Positions 32,252 to 34,985 of a stretch of DNA of 34,985 nucleotides are shown here, one piece after another (position 1 is the first letter of the stretch; every line of letters begins with the position of its first letter). The stretch lies in assembly GCA_964472855.1 (NCBI GenBank), contig CAYYMJ010000030.1:1-34985 (forward strand), written 5' to 3'. Position numbers and translations under genes: made by a program. The stretch is from Tranquillimonas sp964472855 (lineage in GTDB: Bacteria > Pseudomonadota > Alphaproteobacteria > Rhodobacterales > Rhodobacteraceae). The notes beneath the pieces are model-generated. The model made no database searches. It saw only the letters and a program-made list of their open reading frames with translations, and was not told the DNA's origin.

Positions 32252-34428
32252 CGGCTGTCTGCCCCGGATGCGCCGCCGGCGTGGCCCGGCCCGCCCAAGG
32301 CGCGGCGCCGGCCGCGGCGCCGGCCAGCACCCCGGACCCGGCGGCAGGCATCGTGCTGCATCTGCCGGGCATTCACTGCGCCGGCTGCATCTCGGGCGTT
32401 GAAAGAACCCTGGACGCGCTGCCGGGGGTGCGGTCGGCAAGGGTGAACCTGTCGCTGAAACGCGCCTTCGTCGACACCGCCGCCGGCACCGGGCCCGAGA
32501 CGCTGGTCGCGGCGCTGGCGGGCGCGGGCTATGAGGCGCACGAGCTTGACACCGACACGCTGGCGGCCAGTGACGGCGCCGACCGCGACCTGCTGATGCG
32601 GCTGGGCGTGGCCGGTTTCGCCATGATGAATGTGCTGCTGATGTCGGTCGCTGTCTGGGCCGGGGCTGCCGACAGCACGCGCCAGCTTTTCCACCTGATT
32701 TCAGCCGCGATCGCGGTGCCGGCCGTCGCCTTCGCGGGCCGGCCCTTTTACGTCTCGGCGCTGGCGGCGTTGCGCGGCGGCCATCTGAACATGGACGTGC
32801 CCATTTCGCTGGCGATCCTGCTGGCCACCGGCGTTTCGGTGGTCGACACGCTGGCGGGCAGCGGCGGCCACGCGTGGTTTGACGCGGCCCTGTCGCTGAC
32901 CTTCTTCCTGCTGGCCGGGCGGGTGCTGGACCAGTCGGGGCGGCGCGCGGCGCGGTCGGCGGCGCAGGCGCTCAGCGCGCTCGACGTGCCCCGCGCGACG
33001 CTGGTCGCGGTCGGGGGCGACCGTGTGGTGGCGACCGCCTCGCTGAACGCCGGCGACCGGGTGCGCGTGGCGCCGGGCATGGGCATTCCCGTTGACGGCC
33101 GCATCGCCGAAGGCAGCGCGGCGCTGGACCGGTCGCTGTTGACCGGCGAGAGCCGCCCTGTCGAGCTGTGTCCCGGCGATGCCGTCATGGCCGGCGAGCG
33201 TCTGCTGGACCGTCCGCTGGTGATCGAGACCACGGCCGCGGGCCGCGACACGTCGCTGGCCCGCATGGGGCGGATCGTGGCCGAGGCCGAAACCGCACGC
33301 TCACGCTATGCCTCGCTTGCTGACCGCGCGGCGCGGGTCTATGCGCCGGCGGTGCATCTGCTGGCGCTGGCCGCCTTTCTGGGCTGGTACGCGCAGTCCG
33401 GCCAGTTGCACCACGCCATCGCGGTTGCGGTGGCGGTTCTGGTCATCACCTGTCCCTGTGCCCTGGGGCTGGCGGTGCCGGCGGTGTCGGTCGCGGCCTC
33501 GGCCAAGCTGTTCCGGGCCGGGTTGCTGGTCAAATCGCGCACGGCGCTGGAGCGTCTGGCCGCCATCGACACGGTGGTGTTCGACAAGACCGGCACGCTG
33601 ACCCGGGGCCAGCCGGAACTGGTGGGCCAGCCCGACGACGCGGCGCTGGCGCTGGCGATGGGGCTGGCGGCAGGCTCGGCCCACCCGCTGTCGCAGGCCA
33701 TCGTTGCCGCCGGCCGGGTCCGCGGGCTGACACCGGCGGCGGTGACCGGCTGTGTGGAAACTCCCGGCGTCGGCATCGCGGGAACCTTGGCGGGCAAGGC
33801 CGTGGCCCTGGCGCGCCCTGACGAGGGCGAGGCCGCCCGCGCGCGGCTGACGTCGGTTTCCCTGCAACCTGGCGACGGCCCGGCGATGCCGCTGAGTTTT
33901 CGCGACCACTTGCGCGACGGCGCGTCCGAGACGGTCGCCGCCCTGCGCGGCATGGGCCTGCGGGTGGTTCTGCTGTCCGGCGACGCGCCGGGCCCGGTGC
34001 GCGAGATTGCCGGGCGGCTGGGTATCGACGATTTCCGGTTCGGGCTGAGCCCGGTCGACAAATGCGACGTGCTGGACCAGATCGCGGCGCAGGGCGGGCA
34101 TGTGCTGATGGTGGGCGACGGCCTGAACGACGCCGCCGCGCTGGCCCGGGCCCATGCCTCGATCGCGCCGGCCTCGGCGCTTGACGCGGCACGCGCGGCG
34201 TCGGACCTGGTGCTGCTGTCGCCGTCGCTGGTGCCGGTGGCCGGTGCGCTGACCACGGCGCGCGCGGCGCTGGCGCGGATGCGGGAAAACCTGTGGCTGG
34301 CGGCCGGCTATAATCTGGTGGCGGTGCCGCTGGCCCTGGCCGGTGTGGCGACGCCGCTGATGGCGGCGATTGCCATGTCGGCGTCGTCGGTGACCGTGTC
34401 GCTGAACGCGGCGCGGGCCGGGCGGTGA
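32248..34428 (+). CDS. ccoI: Copper-exporting P1B-type ATPase CcoI (cbb3 oxidase assembly)
   Basis: A 726-residue heavy-metal ATPase that moves copper out of the cytoplasm for insertion into the cbb3 oxidase. An extra N-terminal CPGC (Cys5, Cys8) precedes the heavy-metal-associated domain with GIHCAGC (Cys44, Cys47). Further motifs are TGES (299-302), the membrane metal site CPC (402-404), the phosphorylated Asp446 in DKTGT, AHPLSQAI as the HP motif, and GDGLND (623-628). It overlaps ccoH by 4 bases and ccoS by 4 bases. All key residues are present. Confidence 0.96.
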   Translation: MTAVCPGCAAGVARPAQGAAPAAAPASTPDPAAGIVLHLPGIHCAGCISGVERTLDALPGVRSARVNLSLKRAFVDTAAGTGPETLVAALAGAGYEAHELDTDTLAASDGADRDLLMRLGVAGFAMMNVLLMSVAVWAGAADSTRQLFHLISAAIAVPAVAFAGRPFYVSALAALRGGHLNMDVPISLAILLATGVSVVDTLAGSGGHAWFDAALSLTFFLLAGRVLDQSGRRAARSAAQALSALDVPRATLVAVGGDRVVATASLNAGDRVRVAPGMGIPVDGRIAEGSAALDRSLLTGESRPVELCPGDAVMAGERLLDRPLVIETTAAGRDTSLARMGRIVAEAETARSRYASLADRAARVYAPAVHLLALAAFLGWYAQSGQLHHAIAVAVAVLVITCPCALGLAVPAVSVAASAKLFRAGLLVKSRTALERLAAIDTVVFDKTGTLTRGQPELVGQPDDAALALAMGLAAGSAHPLSQAIVAAGRVRGLTPAAVTGCVETPGVGIAGTLAGKAVALARPDEGEAARARLTSVSLQPGDGPAMPLSFRDHLRDGASETVAALRGMGLRVVLLSGDAPGPVREIAGRLGIDDFRFGLSPVDKCDVLDQIAAQGGHVLMVGDGLNDAAALARAHASIAPASALDAARAASDLVLLSPSLVPVAGALTTARAALARMRENLWLAAGYNLVAVPLALAGVATPLMAAIAMSASSVTVSLNAARAGR

Positions 34429-34583
34429 ACGTTCTGATCATCCTTGTGCCGGTGTCGCTGGGCCTGGGCCTGGCGGCGCTGGCCGGCTTTGTCTGGACGC
34501 TGCGGCACCGGCAGTATGACGACCCCGAGGGCAGCGGCCAGCGCATCCTGTCCGACGACTGGGACGACGCGCCAAGGGCGTGA
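34425..34583 (+). CDS. ccoS: cbb3 oxidase assembly/maturation protein CcoS
   Basis: A 52-residue protein starting with GTG in a GTGA overlap with the ccoI stop. Residues 3-25 (VLIILVPVSLGLGLAALAG and onward) form one membrane helix, followed by RHRQYDDPEGSGQRILSDD, the conserved CcoS signature. CcoS is needed for cofactor insertion into cbb3 oxidase. The gene is too short for standard length cut-offs. Most of it lies inside a 289-bp tandem duplication. Confidence 0.9.
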   Translation: MNVLIILVPVSLGLGLAALAGFVWTLRHRQYDDPEGSGQRILSDDWDDAPRA

Positions 34584-34985
34584 CGGGCGGTGCCCGGCGC
34601 GCTGTCGGGCGGCAAATACGCCACTGTGTGCCCACGGTCATCCTGTCGTCAGCGGCCCGCCCCGGCCGGCAGACACCATTGGATCAAACCCCTGCGGGCG
34701 CGCTGTCGCTGTCTGTGTCTGTGTCTGTGACTGTGCCGCGGTGTCGCTGGGGCTGGGTCTTGCGGCGCTGGCCGGCTTTGTCTGGACGCTGCGGCACCGG
34801 CAGTATGACGACCCCGAGGGCAGCGGCCAGCGCATCCTGTCCGACGACTGGGACGACGCGCCAAGGGCGTGACGGGCGGTGGCCAGCGCGCTGTCGGGCG
34901 GCAAAGACGCCCCTGAGTGCCCACGGTCACCCTGTCGTCAGCGGCCCGCCCCGGCCGGCAGACACCATTGGATCAAACCCCTGCG
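34452..34985 (+). repeat. 289-bp tandem duplication containing ccoS (second copy runs off the edge)
   Basis: Bases 34452-34740 are repeated from 34741, with a constant offset of 289, up to the end of the window. The 245 comparable bases differ at 9 sites. The junction before copy 2 holds a run of CTGTGT-like hexamers (about 34703-34735). Confidence 0.95.
34741..34872 (+). pseudogene. ccoS: Second ccoS copy lacking its first codons
   Basis: This copy encodes residues 10-52 of CcoS exactly, through the conserved RHRQYDDPEGSGQRILSDD and the same stop. The first nine codons and the ccoI overlap are missing. The GTG at 34741 could start a 43-residue product, but no clear ribosome binding site precedes it, and the membrane helix would be shortened. 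It is called a truncated copy, though residual function is possible because all three coding changes are synonymous. Confidence 0.75.

Overview
The window is a GC-rich bacterial chromosome segment that looks like an alphaproteobacterium of the order Rhodobacterales (Rhodobacteraceae). The evidence is the ccoNOQP-ccoGHIS block, a divergent hemN/fnrL pair, the fdxA-carD order, a cobS/cobT pair, a Suv3-type helicase followed by an S4-domain gene, and intergenic repeats of a type common in this group. No rRNA, tRNA, CRISPR array, insertion sequence or prophage was seen. A run of 100 N (4908-5007) marks an assembly gap inside one gene.

Layout. 1-1827 (minus): an SCP2-like lipid-binding protein, a lysophospholipase-like hydrolase and a ligase-associated exonuclease that runs off the left edge. 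1895-7042 (plus): a secreted TPR protein, the Suv3-type helicase broken by the gap, an S4 RNA-binding protein, a 7Fe ferredoxin and CarD. 7144-8980: divergent cobS and cobT of cobalamin nucleotide-loop assembly. 9118-12738: an Lrp/AsnC regulator and a Kef-type antiporter in one minus-strand unit, divergent from hpd (tyrosine catabolism). 12815-17091: a 1141-residue protein with PilM/GspL-like and PilP/GspC-like ends, and a SIMPL-domain periplasmic protein. 17112-21420: metY, a leishmanolysin-like metalloprotease, a glycosyltransferase-like protein and a small anchored protein of unknown function. 21551-23712: hemN and fnrL, divergent around one perfect FNR box. 23828-25153: two gene remnants (LysR regulator and sarcosine-oxidase-like flavoprotein) lying head to head, both without their 5' halves. 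25212-26405: an old-yellow-enzyme-family oxidoreductase. 26613-34583: ccoNOQP and ccoGHIS, followed by a second, 5'-truncated copy of ccoS in a 289-bp tandem duplication that runs off the right edge.

The right third works as a low-oxygen module. FnrL is the oxygen-sensing regulator. Perfect FNR boxes lie before hemN/fnrL and before ccoN, and two 9/10 boxes lie between ccoP and ccoG. HemN makes protoporphyrinogen precursors without oxygen, ccoNOQP encodes the cbb3 oxidase, and ccoGHIS supply copper and assembly functions.

The most interesting non-gene signals are: the ccoP-ccoG spacer, with a hairpin whose loop matches the 16S rRNA anti-Shine-Dalgarno sequence; the very compact hemN/fnrL promoter region, which predicts leaderless mRNAs; the deletion scar near 24.23 kb; the coding 90-bp repeat at the assembly gap; the ccoS duplication, in which every coding difference is synonymous; and a dispersed 29-bp post-gene element. 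Functions rest on motifs read by eye; no database search was run.
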